Shown one piece after another: positions 19,826 through 28,811 of a DNA stretch of 64,000 bases. Location: contig NZ_AUKZ01000006.1 of assembly GCF_000425025.1 (NCBI RefSeq), positions 1 to 64,000 of the forward strand, read 5' to 3'. Under the pieces are notes generated by a model that ran no database searches, was not told the origin of the DNA, and saw nothing but the letters and a program-made list of their open reading frames with translations. The translations under genes were made by a program, and so were the position numbers. The DNA is from Streptococcus castoreus DSM 17536. Lineage in GTDB: Bacteria > Bacillota > Bacilli > Lactobacillales > Streptococcaceae. Every line of letters starts with the position of its first letter. The first letter of the stretch is position 1.

Positions 19826-21055
19826 TTATTGATTTTTAGATAAATCTTGAGTTGTTTTTGTTAATTTGATGCTTACCTTTTTCTTCGTTGTTCCTCTATA
19901 GAAAGTTACTTTGATCGTATCATTAATTTCACGACCGTATAAATGGCTTTGGAGATCACTAATTGAGTTGACAGCTTTCCCATCAATTTCTGTAATCACA
20001 TCATATTGAGCGAGTTTTCCAGTAGCTGGCATACCGTCTTGAACAGAGGCAACAACAATACCACCAGTAACACTAGTTGGAATATTAATTTGACTGAGTG
20101 CACTAGTTGATAAGTCACTTAAATTAACCATGGAGATACCAAGTGCAGGTCTAATGACTTCTTTATTGGTTTCTAGTTGTTTTATGATTTTGATAACATC
20201 ACTAGACGGAATGGCAAAACCAATTCCTTCAACAGTTCCACTGTTGCCGTTGCTTCCGGTTGGTGTTGATGAGATCTTACTTGAATTAATACCAATCACT
20301 TGTCCTTCGATATTGATGAGGGGACCACCAGAATTTCCTGGATTAATAGCAGCATCTGTTTGAATAGCATTGGTTGATATAGTTTCTCCATTTTCATTTT
20401 TCAAAGTGACTGTACGACTTAAACTTGATACAATACCCTTTGTAACTGAATTGGCATATTGGGTTCCTAGCGGGCTACCAATGGCAATAGCAACTTCTCC
20501 GACATTTAGTTTTGTTGAATCTGCAAATTCAGCGACAGTTTTAACTTTATTTGAAGGAATTTTGACAACTGCCAAATCAGAGTAAGTATCGGATCCGACT
20601 AATTCACCAACAACTTTTGATCCATCAGCCATAAGAATTTCAATACGTTTGGCACCTTTAATAACATGATTATTGGTGACAACATAAGCAGAGTCACCAT
20701 CTTTTTTATAAATAACCCCAGATCCTTCACTAAAGATTGCTAATCCAGCATCAGCATTTTTATTTTCTCTCGTTTGGTTGTCACCAAAAAGTTTTGTATA
20801 AGAGTTAGAAGAAGATGAAGAAGGATTATCCTGATAGTTAATAACAGATACAACTGCATTTTGAATGACTTTAACAGCTTTTGTAGTATTTGTTGTGTTA
20901 TTAAAGATCATTTTACTTGTTGTTACATTCCCTGAGTGTGATATAGACGAGGAATTTTGACTAAAGTTATTGATTGTAACAATAGCTAGTGCTCCTCCTA
21001 AAAATCCAACGAATAAAACCCCTAAAGATTTTAAAATATGTTTCATAGTTGGCAT
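19826..21055 (-). CDS. htrA: Serine protease HtrA/DegP
   Basis: 409-aa surface quality-control protease. N-terminal membrane anchor (ILKSLGVLFVGFLGGALAIVTI), trypsin-like domain with the catalytic triad in VTNNHVIKGA (His), TYSDLAVVKI (Asp) and NPGNSGGPLI (Ser), then one PDZ domain (IRPALGISMVNLSD onwards). A GGAGG ribosome-binding site is 7 nt before the ATG. Single htrA adjoining parB at the origin is typical of streptococci. Confidence 0.96.
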   Translation of the reverse strand: MPTMKHILKSLGVLFVGFLGGALAIVTINNFSQNSSSISHSGNVTTSKMIFNNTTNTTKAVKVIQNAVVSVINYQDNPSSSSSNSYTKLFGDNQTRENKNADAGLAIFSEGSGVIYKKDGDSAYVVTNNHVIKGAKRIEILMADGSKVVGELVGSDTYSDLAVVKIPSNKVKTVAEFADSTKLNVGEVAIAIGSPLGTQYANSVTKGIVSSLSRTVTLKNENGETISTNAIQTDAAINPGNSGGPLINIEGQVIGINSSKISSTPTGSNGNSGTVEGIGFAIPSSDVIKIIKQLETNKEVIRPALGISMVNLSDLSTSALSQINIPTSVTGGIVVASVQDGMPATGKLAQYDVITEIDGKAVNSISDLQSHLYGREINDTIKVTFYRGTTKKKVSIKLTKTTQDLSKNQ

Positions 21056-21264
21056 GAAATTACCTCCAAATAATTTTTCAATAGCTTATAAAACTTTGCT
21101 TAATTATACCTTAAAAAAGACGAAAAGAAAAGTAATCCACAACTTGTGGATTACTTTTTAAAAACAATAGTAAAAGTTTTTACTATAGGATTTTGTAAGC
21201 ACAAAAAAGTCAAAATCATGTGGATAAGCTGTGTAAAACTCGTTTCTTATGGTATAATTAATCT
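21056..21264. other. htrA-rlmH intergenic region with DnaA boxes
   Basis: Divergent promoter region. Contains a near-perfect palindrome AAAAGTAATCCACAA / TTGTGGATTACTTTT around one base (about 21128-21158), i.e. two inverted DnaA-like boxes, and a perfect DnaA box TGTGGATAA (21219-21227). A TATAAT (21253-21258) lies only 6 nt before the rlmH ATG. The region therefore belongs to the extended origin. Confidence 0.75.
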
Positions 21265-21744
21265 ATGAAGATTAAACTAATTTGTGTTGGAAAGCTAAAA
21301 GAAAATTATTTAAAAAATGGTATTTCAGAATACCAGAAAAGATTGTCACGCTTTTGTCAATTTGAAATTATTGAACTGGTAGATGAAAAGACACCTGATA
21401 AGGCAAGCGATTCTGAAAATCAAGCCATTATGGCTAAAGAAGCACAACGTATCGAAAAAAGAATTGGGCAACGTGATTTTGTTATTGCGTTAGCAATCGA
21501 GGGCAATCAGTTTTCTTCAGAAAAATTTAGTCAACTAATATCGGAAACAGCAGTTAAAGGATATTCAAATATTACATTTATTATTGGAGGAAGTCTTGGG
21601 CTTGATTCAAATATCAAAAAACGAGCTAATTTATTGATGAGTTTTGGTTTATTAACCCTGCCTCATCAGTTAATGCGTCTAGTTCTTATTGAGCAAATTT
21701 ACCGTACATTTATGATTGCTCAAGGAAGCCCTTATCATAAGTAA
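21265..21744 (+). CDS. rlmH: 23S rRNA pseudouridine-1915 N3-methyltransferase
   Basis: 159-aa SPOUT methyltransferase acting on helix 69 of 23S rRNA. The knotted SAM-binding region is [13 protein letters not shown] and the C-terminus [28 protein letters not shown] is strongly conserved. No Shine-Dalgarno sequence is visible: a TATAAT box ends 6 nt upstream of the ATG, so transcription would begin at or beside the start codon (leaderless mRNA, inference). It is the first rightward gene from oriC. Confidence 0.96.
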   Translation: MKIKLICVGKLKENYLKNGISEYQKRLSRFCQFEIIELVDEKTPDKASDSENQAIMAKEAQRIEKRIGQRDFVIALAIEGNQFSSEKFSQLISETAVKGYSNITFIIGGSLGLDSNIKKRANLLMSFGLLTLPHQLMRLVLIEQIYRTFMIAQGSPYHK

Positions 21745-21851
21745 ATAAGTGATAATTTGTTTCATGTGAAACTTTTAGTCTTATCATTTAGTTATCTACA
21801 AACTTATGGTTATACAATGAGTTGGCACTTTATTTTAAATTTTTGATAAAA

Positions 21852-21874
21852 AAAGCACCGAAAATCAGTGCTTT
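21852..21874 (-). terminator. Terminator downstream of tRNA-Arg
   Basis: AAAGCAC / GTGCTTT stem with a 9-nt loop, followed on the minus strand by a run of seven T. It ends the leftward tRNA-Arg transcript and may also stop rlmH from the other side. Confidence 0.7.
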
Positions 21875-21886
21875 ACATTATTTTTC

Positions 21887-21960
21887 TGATCCCAGCAGGA
21901 TTCGAACCTGCGACCGTTCGCTTAGAAGGCGAATGCTCTATCCAGCTGAGCTATGAGACC
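21887..21960 (-). tRNA. tRNA-Arg (anticodon TCT)
   Basis: 74 nt. Folds as a cloverleaf: acceptor GGTCTCA / TGGGATC, D-arm AGCTCAGCTGGATAGAGC, anticodon stem TTCGC / GCGAA with loop CTTCTAA (anticodon TCT), T-arm with GGTTCGAATCC. The terminal CCA is not encoded. Decodes AGA. Confidence 0.97.
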
Positions 21961-22188
21961 TTAACTCCACCATTTTAACAGAAACTCTCTAAGGATGTCA
22001 ATGATTATTTTAAGGAATAGAAAGTGAAGAGAAGAAAGAATAGTGCTATAAAGCTAAATTTCAAGTTAGCCATTGAGTAGAATTGTTTAGTAGTTTTATA
22101 ATTCATCCCTTTGGAGTATAAAGGTCTTGTATCTCAGAGTTTTTTATTAAGTTTCAAATATTTTATTGAAAAATTTTTGAAAAAACTA

Positions 22189-22216
22189 TAGACAAATCGA
22201 ATCAATCTGCTATAAT
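22189..22216 (+). promoter_or_regulatory. Promoter of the tRNA-Glu/tRNA-Asn unit
   Basis: TAGACA, 16 bp, TATAAT, ending about 38 bp before the tRNA-Glu 5' end. Confidence 0.7.
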
Positions 22217-22254
22217 AATAAGAGTGTTACGGAGAGCGTTTCTCTGAAGCTTCT

Positions 22255-22326
22255 GGTCCGTTGGTCAAGGGGTTAAGACACCGCCTTTTCACGGCGGTAA
22301 CACGGGTTCGAATCCCGTACGGACTA
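22255..22326 (+). tRNA. tRNA-Glu (anticodon TTC)
   Basis: 72 nt cloverleaf: acceptor GGTCCGT / ACGGACT, anticodon stem CCGCC / GGCGG with loop TTTTCAC, T-arm GGGTTCGAATCCC. CCA is not encoded. Confidence 0.97.
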
Positions 22327-22357
22327 TTGAGTTGTCATATGGCAATTTTTTTCTTTT

Positions 22358-22431
22358 TCCGGCATAGCTCAGTTGGTAGTAGCGCATGACTGTTAATCAT
22401 GATGTCGTAGGTTCGAGTCCTACTGCCGGAG
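22358..22431 (+). tRNA. tRNA-Asn (anticodon GTT)
   Basis: 74 nt cloverleaf: acceptor TCCGGCA / TGCCGGA with discriminator G, anticodon loop CTGTTAA (GTT), T-arm GGTTCGAGTCC. It is co-transcribed with tRNA-Glu 31 bp upstream. Confidence 0.97.
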
Positions 22432-22485
22432 TGATAATACATTAAGATTCTTTGTTATTGTAGGACATGTAGCTAAGTGTAATGG

Positions 22486-22543
22486 GAATTAAATAAGTGG
22501 AAGAGACTGTTCAGCTGAACAGTCTCTTCCACTTATTTAATTC
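22486..22543. terminator. 58-bp perfect palindrome, bidirectional terminator
   Basis: Two 29-nt arms with no spacer, centred on TTCAG|CTGAA. It lies between the tRNA-Asn unit (plus) and the convergent yfhO-like gene (minus). The AT-rich outer ends give T-rich 3' flanks on both strands, so it probably terminates both transcripts. The length and perfection are unusual for a terminator. Confidence 0.75.
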
Positions 22544-22589
22544 TTGTTTTGTATTGAGAAAAGATTAAACACAGAAATCAATTTTAAGG

Positions 22590-25184
22590 CTACCTCATTT
22601 TCTTTTTGTTTTTGTAATTCTTGGGCTTAAACCAAACGTGTTCTAATAAGAAATAAAGGATAATACCAAAGCAAGATAGAAATGAACCTAGTTTAAAACC
22701 ATTTGGAACAAAGGTAAGGACTACTCGACTTTTTCCTTTTGGAACCGTTACTTGGAGAAATCCTCCTTGTGCTTTTGTGATAGGAAGTGATTGATTACCC
22801 TTCTTAGCTGACCACCCTTTATCATAAGGTATAGTAAAGATAAGTGATCCACCTGTTTTGGCATTGTAATCAGTAATAATATGATTAGTCTTAGTGTGGA
22901 CAATGACTTTTTTTTGATTGATAGCCTTAATGGCTTCTAGATAAGGATCGACAGCTAAACTATAAAAATGTGGTACTTTAAAGTTAATGTGTTTATTCTT
23001 GGGAAAAATAAAGGAGAGAGTTACGGATTTTGCCTCTTCAAAATATCCCAAGTCAAAAAATGAAAATGCATTGTCAGTAGTGTAATGGTAGGTGTGACCG
23101 TCAATGCGAATGCTTACCCCTTTGGCATTTGGATTTGAAAAAATAATATCTGGTATACTTACGTACATTTGGCTACGTTTTGGTACTGACACCTGATAAT
23201 TAATAATTGTTGTTTGTTCTGAATCAGAAGTTTGTCCTGAGATTCTCTGATTAAATTCTTTAGCACCTGAAATTAATCGGGAAGGTTGAAGTTGATAATA
23301 AGAAAGTGATTTTCCACTTAATTGATTTAATAGTTTGGTTTGGTTGTCAAGAGTATTGACACTTAAATTGACATCCTTGTAAATATTATTAGTCAAAATA
23401 GCCAAAGGACTACTATAGTTATTTTGGTATAAGATCATGTTCCCACTTTTTTTGACATTTATAAAGCCAAATTTTGTTAAAGATTCTTGACTAAGGTTAT
23501 ATTTAATACCAAGCAAGCTATCCATAATCAGAGTATTATTTTGGTATCGAAGATTTAAATTTGTTCCAGAAGATTGAAATCCTAAACGATCCATTAAAGA
23601 ACTTGATAAACGATTTCGGATAGATGAAAACTGTGAAATGCCATGATAGTTATATTTCATGCTGTCATTTCCAGTTTGAGGCGAAAGACGTTCAATTCTA
23701 AAGAATGATTGATTATTTTTTGACACTTGCTTAACAAGGTTGTCAATATCTTTTAAATGATTATTATAACTTTGTCGTGTGGGAAATACCCACTCTTGAT
23801 TAATCCCATTAAGTTGGTAATAAGTATTTAAACCAGCTTCTAAAGAAGTAAACAGAAGTGTAAAGCTAACTAGAAAAGGGATAGGAATTTGATCTTCCCA
23901 TTTCTTAATCAGCAGTATTGTGTAGGCCAATAAGAAAGCGATACTTAAAAAGAACAGGTTCAGTGTTAAAAACTCATATTTTTGTTTGATGAGGTGTGGA
24001 GTTACTAGAATTAGACTGAGAAAAATAAAGGCGGAACTTACTTTTATGCTAGTAAACTCTTCTTGTTTAGAGAGTGCTTCGCAAGCTAACAAGATAATCA
24101 GCACTGAGAATGTCCAAGCATAACGATGTAAAAACATATTTGGTTCATGCATGCCTTGCCAAAAGAGGTCTAGAGGCTGTAAGTAGAAACTTGATATGAT
24201 AAAAATTAAGAGTAAGCCATTTGCTAGTTTTGATTTCCAAGAAATACTTGTCAAGGTGAAATAGATAATACTAAGAAGTAAAGGGAGTAACCCTACATAT
24301 ATCATAGGAAGAGCGTTAAATTTTGTCGTATCGTAAACTCCTAAGGATAGTTTAGCAGGTAAATCTAGATACCAAGCATTTTCAGTAACTATCTGTTTTA
24401 TCCGAGAAAATGATTCCCCATAACTTGACAGATCTAAATAGGTGGGAAGTAGCATGATGGCGCTTGTTAGAGCAGCACATATTGACATAACTGTAAACCT
24501 TGCAAAAGCTATTAAAGCCATTTTTAAAGATTTGAGTTTTAAGAGACAGACCAAGCTATAAAAGAAAAGAAAAATTGCTACCATGTATCCAAAATAATAA
24601 TTTTGGATAAAGAGAATGCTCAATGAAAGGTAGTAAAGACCTGTTTTTTTCTCAATTAGAATCCTGTTCAATCCTAGTAGAATCAAAGGAAGAAGAATAA
24701 AGACATCTAGCCAGCTATTAAGTTCCAGTTGACTTGTCAAAAAACTCATTAAGCTATATGAAACCGAGATTGAGATAATGAGATAGGTTTTTATTTGAGG
24801 ATAAAGTTTGTGGAATGAGAAAGAAGCTGACAGTCCCATCAATCCAAATTTGATTAATGTGAAGAGATAAATAGCGTCTGGCATAGACACTAAGTCAAAA
24901 AAGAAAACAAAAGGAGACAGAAAACTTCCTAAGTAATAACTTATAAGAGCATAAAAATTTAAACCAAGACCACTTGTAAAGGTATAAAATAAACTATCAG
25001 AACCATGGAGAATATTTCGAAGAGTTTGTGCGAAAATAACATATTGGTGAAAGGCATCGCTAGCTAGAATAGTTTTTTCACCATTATAAGAGATACCCAT
25101 TGATAGAAGTCCAAAAAACATGATTCCAATAGGTAAGAAGAAACTGGCAAGGGTAGCAATTGTCCACTTATTACATTTTTTCAT
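22590..25184 (-). CDS. YfhO-family membrane protein
   Basis: 864 aa with about 12 TMs in the N-terminal half, a long extracellular region (about 450-830) and a final TM. It starts MKKCNKWTIATLASFFLPIG and carries the characteristic LASDAFHQYVIFAQTLRNIL and FYTFTSGLGLNFYALISYYL segments of the YfhO family. In Bacillus and Listeria, relatives glycosylate lipoteichoic acid; the same activity here is only inferred. An extracytoplasmic beta-sandwich-like region follows (ISGQTSDSEQ ... VVLTFVPNGF). Monocistronic. Confidence 0.85.
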   Translation of the reverse strand: MKKCNKWTIATLASFFLPIGIMFFGLLSMGISYNGEKTILASDAFHQYVIFAQTLRNILHGSDSLFYTFTSGLGLNFYALISYYLGSFLSPFVFFFDLVSMPDAIYLFTLIKFGLMGLSASFSFHKLYPQIKTYLIISISVSYSLMSFLTSQLELNSWLDVFILLPLILLGLNRILIEKKTGLYYLSLSILFIQNYYFGYMVAIFLFFYSLVCLLKLKSLKMALIAFARFTVMSICAALTSAIMLLPTYLDLSSYGESFSRIKQIVTENAWYLDLPAKLSLGVYDTTKFNALPMIYVGLLPLLLSIIYFTLTSISWKSKLANGLLLIFIISSFYLQPLDLFWQGMHEPNMFLHRYAWTFSVLIILLACEALSKQEEFTSIKVSSAFIFLSLILVTPHLIKQKYEFLTLNLFFLSIAFLLAYTILLIKKWEDQIPIPFLVSFTLLFTSLEAGLNTYYQLNGINQEWVFPTRQSYNNHLKDIDNLVKQVSKNNQSFFRIERLSPQTGNDSMKYNYHGISQFSSIRNRLSSSLMDRLGFQSSGTNLNLRYQNNTLIMDSLLGIKYNLSQESLTKFGFINVKKSGNMILYQNNYSSPLAILTNNIYKDVNLSVNTLDNQTKLLNQLSGKSLSYYQLQPSRLISGAKEFNQRISGQTSDSEQTTIINYQVSVPKRSQMYVSIPDIIFSNPNAKGVSIRIDGHTYHYTTDNAFSFFDLGYFEEAKSVTLSFIFPKNKHINFKVPHFYSLAVDPYLEAIKAINQKKVIVHTKTNHIITDYNAKTGGSLIFTIPYDKGWSAKKGNQSLPITKAQGGFLQVTVPKGKSRVVLTFVPNGFKLGSFLSCFGIILYFLLEHVWFKPKNYKNKKKMR

Positions 25185-25337
25185 AAGTAAAGGGTTCTTT
25201 CATTTTTAGGGATTTTAAAAAGAGGCTAGGAAGAATTTCTTCTCAGCCCTCTCGTCTATGAAAAGTCATTAGTTTGCTAATTTAAGATAGAAAAATAAGA
25301 CCTTAAAAAGAATATTTTTCTATCTGAGGTAATTTTG

Positions 25338-26957
25338 TTATTTCCAAAGTTCAGCAACTCTGGTTTGAACTTCCTCATTTTCAAGGAATTCGTCGTAAGT
25401 TTCGTCAATACGGTCAATAACACCATTTTTTGAAATCACAACAATATGGTTAGCAATGGTTTGGATAAATTCGTGGTCATGACTGGCAAAGACAACAGAT
25501 TCTTTAAAATCTTTAATACCATCATTAAGACTTGAAATGGATTCTAAATCCAAGTGATTCGTAGGGTCATCAAGGATAAGAACGTTTGATTTCAAAAGCA
25601 TTAATTTAGAAAGCATCACACGCACTTTTTCACCACCAGAAAGAACGTTTACGGATTTTTTTACTTCATCTCCTGAGAAAAGCATGCGTCCTAAGAAACC
25701 ACGTAAAAAGGTATCATCATCTTCACCTTTTGAGGCAAATTGCCGTAACCATTCGAGAATAGGTTCATCTGTCATAAAGTCTTTTGAATTATCTTTTGGA
25801 AGGTAAGAGCGGCTTGTCGTAACGCCCCATTTAATGGTTCCTTCATAGTCAATATCATCTGCAAGGGCACGCATAAGAGCTGTTGTTTGGATGTCATTTT
25901 GACCAATAATAGCAGCTTTATCACCTGGACGGAGAATGAAACTAATATTGTCAATAATTTTTTCACCGTCAATAGTTACGGAAAGATTTTCGACAGTCAA
26001 AAAATCATTTCCCATTTCTCGCTCAGCTTTGAAATTGATAAATGGGTATTTACGACTTGAAGGAACAATTTCTTCTAATTCAATTTTATCAAGCATTTTT
26101 TTACGAGAGGTTGCTTGTTTTGATTTAGACGCATTTGCTGAGAAGCGTGCCACGAATTCTTGTAATTCTTTAATTTTTTCTTCTGCTTTGGCATTACGGT
26201 CGGCTTGTAAACGAGCTGCTAATTCAGAGGATTGTTTCCAAAAATCATAGTTTCCAACAAAAAGTTTGATTTTACCAAAATCAAGGTCAGCCATGTGAGT
26301 ACATACTTTATTTAAGAAGTGACGGTCATGGGATACAACAATAACCGTATTTTCAAAATCAATCAGGAAGTCTTCTAACCATGAGATTGATTGAATATCA
26401 AGTCCGTTGGTGGGCTCATCAAGTAATAGCACATCTGGTTTACCAAAGAGAGCTTTAGCAAGAAGGACTTTTACCTTTTCCCCATTGGCTAGTTCACTCA
26501 TACTTTGGTAGTGTAATTCTTCTGGAATATTTAGATTTTGTAATAATTGTGAAGCTTCACTCTCAGCTTCCCAGCCACCTAATTCAGCGAAGTTACCTTC
26601 AAGTTCAGCAGCACGAACACCATCTTCCTCTGAGAAGTTCTCTTTCATGTAAATGGCATCTTTTTCTTTCATGATATTGTAAAGTTGTTCATTTCCCATG
26701 ATAACAACATCAATGGCGCGTTCTTCTTCATAATCAAAGTGATTTTGTCGAAGAACGGAAAGACGTTCGTCAGGTCCTAAGGAAATATGACCAGTAGTTG
26801 GCTCAATATCTCCAGCTAGGATTTTTAGGAAGGTTGATTTTCCTGCACCGTTAGCTCCAATTAAGCCATAAGTGTTACCAGCTGTAAATTTAATATTGAC
26901 TTCATCAAAAAGTTTTCGATCACTAAAGCGTAGTGAGACATCAGAAACTGTTAGCAA
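25338..26957 (-). CDS. ABC-F family ATPase (YkpA/YbiT-like)
   Basis: 539-aa soluble protein with two ABC domains and no membrane part, a ribosome-associated ABC-F factor. NBD1 has canonical Walker A GANGAGKSTFL and Walker B VLLLDEPTNGLD but an atypical signature ELANGEK. NBD2 has a canonical signature NVLSGGEK and Walker B VLILDDPTNHLD, but its Walker A reads IGQNDIQTTAL, without the GKT/S lysine. One composite ATP site is thus intact and the other degenerate. The start is TTG at 26957 with GAGGTG upstream. The linker is the charged region around residues 240-290. Confidence 0.88.
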   Translation of the reverse strand: MLTVSDVSLRFSDRKLFDEVNIKFTAGNTYGLIGANGAGKSTFLKILAGDIEPTTGHISLGPDERLSVLRQNHFDYEEERAIDVVIMGNEQLYNIMKEKDAIYMKENFSEEDGVRAAELEGNFAELGGWEAESEASQLLQNLNIPEELHYQSMSELANGEKVKVLLAKALFGKPDVLLLDEPTNGLDIQSISWLEDFLIDFENTVIVVSHDRHFLNKVCTHMADLDFGKIKLFVGNYDFWKQSSELAARLQADRNAKAEEKIKELQEFVARFSANASKSKQATSRKKMLDKIELEEIVPSSRKYPFINFKAEREMGNDFLTVENLSVTIDGEKIIDNISFILRPGDKAAIIGQNDIQTTALMRALADDIDYEGTIKWGVTTSRSYLPKDNSKDFMTDEPILEWLRQFASKGEDDDTFLRGFLGRMLFSGDEVKKSVNVLSGGEKVRVMLSKLMLLKSNVLILDDPTNHLDLESISSLNDGIKDFKESVVFASHDHEFIQTIANHIVVISKNGVIDRIDETYDEFLENEEVQTRVAELWK

Positions 26958-27035
26958 TTTGTCACCTCATCTTATTTATTAACTTTCATTGTATCTAAAA
27001 AAGCCCCTTTTTTCAATCAGAAAAAGGGTTAGTCC

Positions 27036-27908
27036 TTACATTGGGAGTAAAACATCTTTATCTTCACGTTTGTATTGTTTGGTTAAACTGAAACCACGTC
27101 CCATAACTTGAGCTGCTGGCATAACAACAATGAAAGCAGTATCATCAATTTCAAGGATTTTTTCTTGTAAAGTCGGTAATTCATAAGTGGAGACAGTAGC
27201 CATTAACATAATTTTGTCGGAAGTGGTATAGCCTCCACGAATAGGAATTTTAGTGACACCACGGTCCATCACTGTTGTAATATATTCCCTGATGGTTTGA
27301 TAATCCTTGGAAATAACCATCACATTCTTTGACGAATCAAAACCATTTTCCATCACACTAATAACATAACCAACAACAAATAGTCCAATAGTCGAATACA
27401 TCACATCATCGGCAGAAAGAGCAATTAGTCCCATGAGAACGCTAATGCCATCAACAATTGTCATAGTGACTCCAAGAGATAAAGGAGAGTATTTATGTAG
27501 GATCTGAGTTAAAATTCCTGTTCCCCCCGTAGAAGAATTTCCCCAAAAAACCATTCCTAAACCAATGCCACAAATGACCCCTCCAAAAATAGCTGCTAAT
27601 AATTGATTATGTGTTAGTGTAGGTAATTGATGGGTTAACCGAATAGCAATAGGGTAAATCCATGAACCATAAAGTGTTTTGATAAAATTTTGTTTCCCAA
27701 GAAAGAAATAGCACATTAATAATAGAGGAATATTACTGATCATTAAAAAGAGCGACGGACTGATTCCAAATGTGGCTTTCATGACCACTGAAATACCGAC
27801 CATACCACCTGAAGCAATATGATTATCAACAAACATGGTGTTAAAACCAATAGCTGTAATAAATGACCCAATTGTGACAAGCAGTAAATCAATCACACGT
27901 TTTTTCAT
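27036..27908 (-). CDS. YitT family (DUF2179) membrane protein
   Basis: 290 aa from the ATG at 27908, chosen because AAAGGAG lies 10 nt upstream; the frame is open 24 codons further but without a ribosome-binding site. Five or six N-terminal TMs (MKKRVIDLLLVTIGSFITAI ...) with the conserved GGVICGIGLGMVFWGNSSTGG segment, then a C-terminal cytoplasmic DUF2179 domain (VMVISKDYQTIREYI ... AFIVVMPAAQVMGRGF). Function is unknown for the family. Confidence 0.9.
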   Translation of the reverse strand: MKKRVIDLLLVTIGSFITAIGFNTMFVDNHIASGGMVGISVVMKATFGISPSLFLMISNIPLLLMCYFFLGKQNFIKTLYGSWIYPIAIRLTHQLPTLTHNQLLAAIFGGVICGIGLGMVFWGNSSTGGTGILTQILHKYSPLSLGVTMTIVDGISVLMGLIALSADDVMYSTIGLFVVGYVISVMENGFDSSKNVMVISKDYQTIREYITTVMDRGVTKIPIRGGYTTSDKIMLMATVSTYELPTLQEKILEIDDTAFIVVMPAAQVMGRGFSLTKQYKREDKDVLLPM

Positions 27909-28061
27909 GCTATTAAATCTCCTTTTTGGACTGATAAAAATGGTAGACTCATTATCTCTTAAATAGGTCAGGAGAGTCAACCCTTATTTCGAAAAATCTA
28001 AGGAACTTGACAAATTATCTAAAATTTCATAGAATAATGCTATATTAGAAGAGTAGTCTTT

Positions 28062-28296
28062 CATTGGTTTGAAGAGAGTTAGCGGTTGGTGTGAGCTAAT
28101 AACGAGCAAGATGAACTGGGCTAATGGATGGGGTGAGAGGAAAGTGTTTTTCAGGACAACCCTTATTGTGCAGTTTTTACTGTTTGAGAAGTATTGAGAT
28201 GGTATCTGTGTTACAATAAGGATACTAATTGAGGTGGCACCGCGTATTCTTTTGTAATGACGCCCTCACGCTTTATTAGCGTGGGATTTTTTGTTT
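28062..28296 (+). promoter_or_regulatory. T-box riboswitch (tryptophan-type) with terminator
   Basis: The leader contains GAGAGTTAGCGGTTGGTGTGAG (stem I region, quoted in part), a candidate TGG (Trp) specifier in GAACTGGGC near 28115, and the T-box itself, TGAGGTGGCACCGCG (about 28230-28244). The TGGC bulge would pair with a tRNA acceptor ending GCCA, matching the usual discriminator G of tRNA-Trp. A terminator hairpin (CCTCACGCT / AGCGTGGG, 28264-28287) with a T run follows. The next functional gene is trpS, which agrees with a Trp sensor. A promoter-like TATATTAGAAGAG lies just upstream. Confidence 0.87.
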
Positions 28297-28334
28297 TTCG
28301 GATAAGGATATTATATAGAAATAACCCCTCAAAA

Positions 28335-28800
28335 GTTGAAACAGGTCATTTGTTTTTGCGTCCTGTAAGTTTAGCTGATGCTGAAGTGACGTTCGCTAGA
28401 CCTTTGGCGCTAAAAACTCTAGAAGAAATCAAAAATATTATTGTAACCATTTTTAAGCTGCTAGATTGTTGGGAGTCTGAGTTGAAAAAATGAGTCAGCT
28501 TATTGGCACATTGGATAGGCACCATCTTGTTGAGGAAGTTGAGTTTGAAGATACCTTAGATAAGCATTTTTGGAATAGGGGTTTAATGGCAGAAGCTGCT
28601 TAAACGTTTATAACCATCTTTTTTGAAAATTTAAGAGTAGCAAGACATGATAAGATAAATCTTGCTTTTAGTCGATTGATGGTAAAAAGAGGTGCTTTAA
28701 TCACGAGAAGTCTTATGTAAAATTCGATAAGAAAGACCAAAATCGCATCGTGATAATGATTTATTATAGGCTAACTAAAGAAGATTATTTTAAAAAGGAA
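28335..28800 (+). pseudogene. GNAT-family N-acetyltransferase, decayed
   Basis: No intact frame, but successive frames match a RimJ/RimL-type acetyltransferase in order: HLFLRPVSLADAE, then TLEEIKNIIVT, a frame change near 28490, QLIGTLDRHHLVEE and DKHFWNRGLMAEAA, stop, RHDKINLAFSRLMVKRGA, and finally YVKFDKKDQNRIVIMIYY and RLTKEDY. At least three lesions (stops and frameshifts) are present. The remnant fills the interval between the T-box terminator and trpS. Confidence 0.75.
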
Positions 28801-28811
28801 GAGGAAAAGAA

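Noticed and set aside
28257-28493. 78-codon ORF after the T-box as a real gene
   Set aside because: Its start lies within the T-box terminator stem, and its second part is only the first fragment of a decayed acetyltransferase.
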